Positions 61,534-64,000 of a stretch of 64,000 bases of DNA are shown here, in pieces. The notes below the pieces were generated by a model. That model was not told the DNA's origin, did no database searches, and worked only from the letters and a program-made list of their open reading frames with translations. The translations under genes and the position numbers were made by a program. Source of the stretch: Malurus cyaneus samueli (taxonomy: Eukaryota; Chordata; Aves; Passeriformes; Maluridae). The stretch is taken from assembly GCA_009741485.1 (NCBI GenBank), contig CM019217.1, positions 46,679,814 to 46,743,813 on the forward strand, written 5' to 3'. Position 1 is the stretch's first letter; every line of letters begins with the position of its first letter.

Positions 61534-64000
61534 GTTCATAGTAACATTTTCCATTCACATATTCCTTTCCTGAAGCAAGACAGTAATCATCTGAGTGACT
61601 ACGAGGTGGATAAACACAGATACTGTCACTTGGGCTATCTGGAATATACCTTTCACCCAATCATTGTAGAGGGTCCCACACCTCCAATCCATGCTAGGTC
61701 ATCTTCACCAGCCTCACATTGACCCCTTCAGTTATCTAGAATGACTCAAGGAAGTTTTCTTGGGGCACTTGATTCACATCATACCTTGGCATTCAAACCT
61801 TGCTCTGAAAAAAAGTTTTCTTAATTTACTCCCCATTTTTCTAGAGGAGTAAACATTCCTCTAACACCAAACATCTTCCAAGTACTGGGACAGCTTCTGC
61901 CTGAACTGAACTAAGAGAGCACTAGCCAAGATTCTCCTTGTCACATTTTCCATGTGTCTCAAAGTAGAATATATCCCACACATTGCAGGATGAAACGTTC
62001 TTGAACACCATATTATTATAATGAGATAATGATTATAATAACGTTTTGCATTCTCAATTGCTTATTCAGTTGAAAGTTAAGTCCCAAGTTACATGCATGA
62101 AAGAACTGCATTATTAAAGAAGACTCCATTTTAATATTTACTAACTTCTTAGTGCATGACTTGGCAACCACTATAACATTTTTTCTACCATAGGGGGTTT
62201 TGAAGGCTTTGTGCTCTTTGAGTAGGATCGGAGAAAGCTCTGCATGGATTTCCTTTGTTTTATTTTCAGGCATGCTAATGAAAGAAATTTCTCAGTGGAG
62301 CCTCATACAGACATCCAAAGATTTCTTCAGCCATGCTGAGCTTTGAGGTACATTGTCCACACAGGAAGATGTGTACAGCTAAAGGCAGGGAAGAGACTTA
62401 ACTCTTTTACCTCAAATCATAAGCAGAAAGGAAAGAAGTAACTGGCTATTGTGCTTGCCAGGTAATTCCTAATAGTGGTGGAACCGTGACAGATGAGAAC
62501 CTTCCTTGTCAGCAGGGCAGAGAAGCACAAAAAAGTAACTTTCCTGACATCATGGTCTTCCATATTTGGCCTCTTTAAGTCTTTTGGAACAGCAGGACAT
62601 GATAACTGAGGAGAGGCATGTTGCTAAAATGGTTCTGCATTTTTCTGGCATAAAGATTGCCTTTCTAGCATATTTAGCACAATCTACTAGCGTTAAGTAA
62701 TAAAACCCAACTCTTTTGTGTAGTCTTTACGCAACACCATCTATCCACCCTTTCCACGGAGAATACACCTATTCACATCTCCAGACTGGGTTGACATCAC
62801 CCTGATCTGTATATGATCATCCCAGAAAATTATCATCCAGATGAAATAAATAATTTCTAATGATTTATTCTCTATTGCAAGCATGCCCCACCCTCTCTGG
62901 AGAGATCAAAAATGTTTAGCTAAATCTCAGTTTTGTTCCATTACTAAATATGCAGCTTTTCTTGCGGAAGTGCTAACAGATGAGTGCTGTAGCAGAACGA
63001 CAGCATTTCTGTGGCCTCAGTGGCTTCCCTGTATTTTTCAGATGATAGTCACAGTCCGTGGCCTCTGGGGAATGTACTCTAGCACAAACTGATCTGCAAA
63101 ACTCTTGGAAAAGAAAAACTGCAGCATGATCACATACCTTTCGAAGGGCTGCTTACCAGCAATACAACGCTGTTTATGGCCAAAAAGACGAAGCTTTAAT
63201 AAATCAGGAAGAAGTGTTCCTCCTTCTTCAATCCCTGACATGGATATTTTAGAAGTGCACCAGATAAATTTCTGCTCTTTTCCTGGCTTTTCTTTTCTTG
63301 CTTTCATACTATACGAACAACCTTACCAACATCCCCAATGCATCTCTAAAAGTTAGTGTTTTGTATATTTCCTTTGTGAGAGAGTCAGATAAATCAGAAA
63401 TTACAGGATGGAAACCAGAGATTCGTGGCTCAACTATGCCTTTTAGTCATAACTCTCTCATATGACTAAAGACAGTAAGATTTGGCTGAGGTGATGATGG
63501 TGAGCTCCATCCCATACTGCAAACAGACACTCAGCCCTCCACATTCCCCCATAGCATTTTACATAAGATAAAGTTACTCTTCTGAGGAGATGGGGTCTTT
63601 ATTTTTCAAAAAAAATCTTCCTACCATTGCAAGTGACTGGAACTCAATCAGCACCTCATCTGGAAGGATTGACTTGAGACATTGATTCTTGAGGTGCTGG
63701 ATTAAGGCAGCAAGAGCAAGGCAGATTGATTCCATTTGTAGCTTCTTCTCTCAGCTTTTATGTTATAGAAACCATTTTTACATTTTTCAACTGCTTCTCT
63801 CTGTCAGCCTTTTAAAAAAGAAAATGCTTTTCCCAGAGATCATTTTAGATGTGCAGATATAAAAACATACCTTAGAGCATTTCAAGAAGCTGACCAACTT
63901 AAAATGGAGCAGAATTTGATAATTCAGTGAATTTACTAATTGCATCCAAGGCTTCAGTTGTATTTGTGGTTTCATATTAAATAAGGATTTTTTAAAACAA
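61534..64000. other. Non-coding DNA, nothing recognised
   Basis: No gene recognised. The stretch 61655-61870 has faint similarity in wording to an old CR1 3' region but lacks the diagnostic short terminal repeat, so I do not call it. TTATTATAAT-type AT-rich words occur near 62010-62042. Frames at 63038-63356 overlap on opposite strands. Confidence 0.5.

Noticed and set aside
61655..61870. Possible CR1 fragment on the minus strand
   Set aside because: Only vague resemblance to the 3' region; the diagnostic short terminal repeat is absent.
1..64000. CRISPR arrays, prokaryotic operons, rRNA or tRNA genes, phage modules
   Set aside because: No regularly spaced repeats, no dense co-directional genes and no structured RNA cores; the sequence is plainly vertebrate non-coding DNA.

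Overview
This window looks like non-coding DNA from a bird nuclear genome, either a gene desert or a very large intron. Four things point that way. Base composition is AT-rich with few CpG. Recognisable transposon content is very low, with no mammal-type L1 or Alu. There are many short homopolymer and dinucleotide tracts. The one clear mobile element (38654-39097) is a long terminal repeat whose opening and closing segments match a solo-LTR family I know as common and bird-restricted. I see no bacterial-style gene organisation, no convincing complete protein-coding gene, no rRNA or tRNA gene, and no CRISPR array. The open reading frames present are short, overlap on all six frames, lack recognisable domains and fit chance expectation for 64 kb.

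Layout. Positions 1-2935 are unremarkable except for a GC-richer patch at 1200-1690. At 2940-3720 lies a stretch resembling a conserved developmental enhancer; it holds a perfect PBX-MEIS/PREP decamer and a PBX-HOX octamer. From 3721 to 24277 the DNA is mostly featureless. Exceptions are simple repeats, a small ATGTCC-rich minisatellite (10035-10110), a GC-elevated patch (15740-16430) and a CpG-bearing patch with adjacent CRE-like and E-box motifs (18090-18270). Between 24278 and 38653 there is a tRNA-derived SINE relic, a weak protein-like reading frame, a compact CpG cluster (29453-29564), an exact 40-bp tandem duplication (31221-31300), an enhancer-like block (34440-35060), and a MIR-like SINE relic followed by another enhancer-like block (36515-36800). 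After the LTR, 39098-58389 holds two candidate exons (45159-45341 on +, 49995-50144 on -), two more SINE relics and simple repeats. The right part has an enhancer-like block with three overlapping PBX-type sites (58390-58680) and the strongest regulatory candidate in the window, a CpG-dense core (59891-60095) inside 59580-60310. The last 3.7 kb shows only an unusual 71-base A/C-only tract.

How it may work together. Several scattered, motif-rich, repeat-poor blocks in otherwise empty DNA is the usual look of a regulatory landscape around a developmental gene, but the target gene is not visible here. Conservation could not be measured, so the enhancer calls are inferences from composition and motifs. 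I did not find a clear undescribed system; the best leads are the CpG core near 60 kb, the PBX/MEIS-containing blocks and the two candidate exons.
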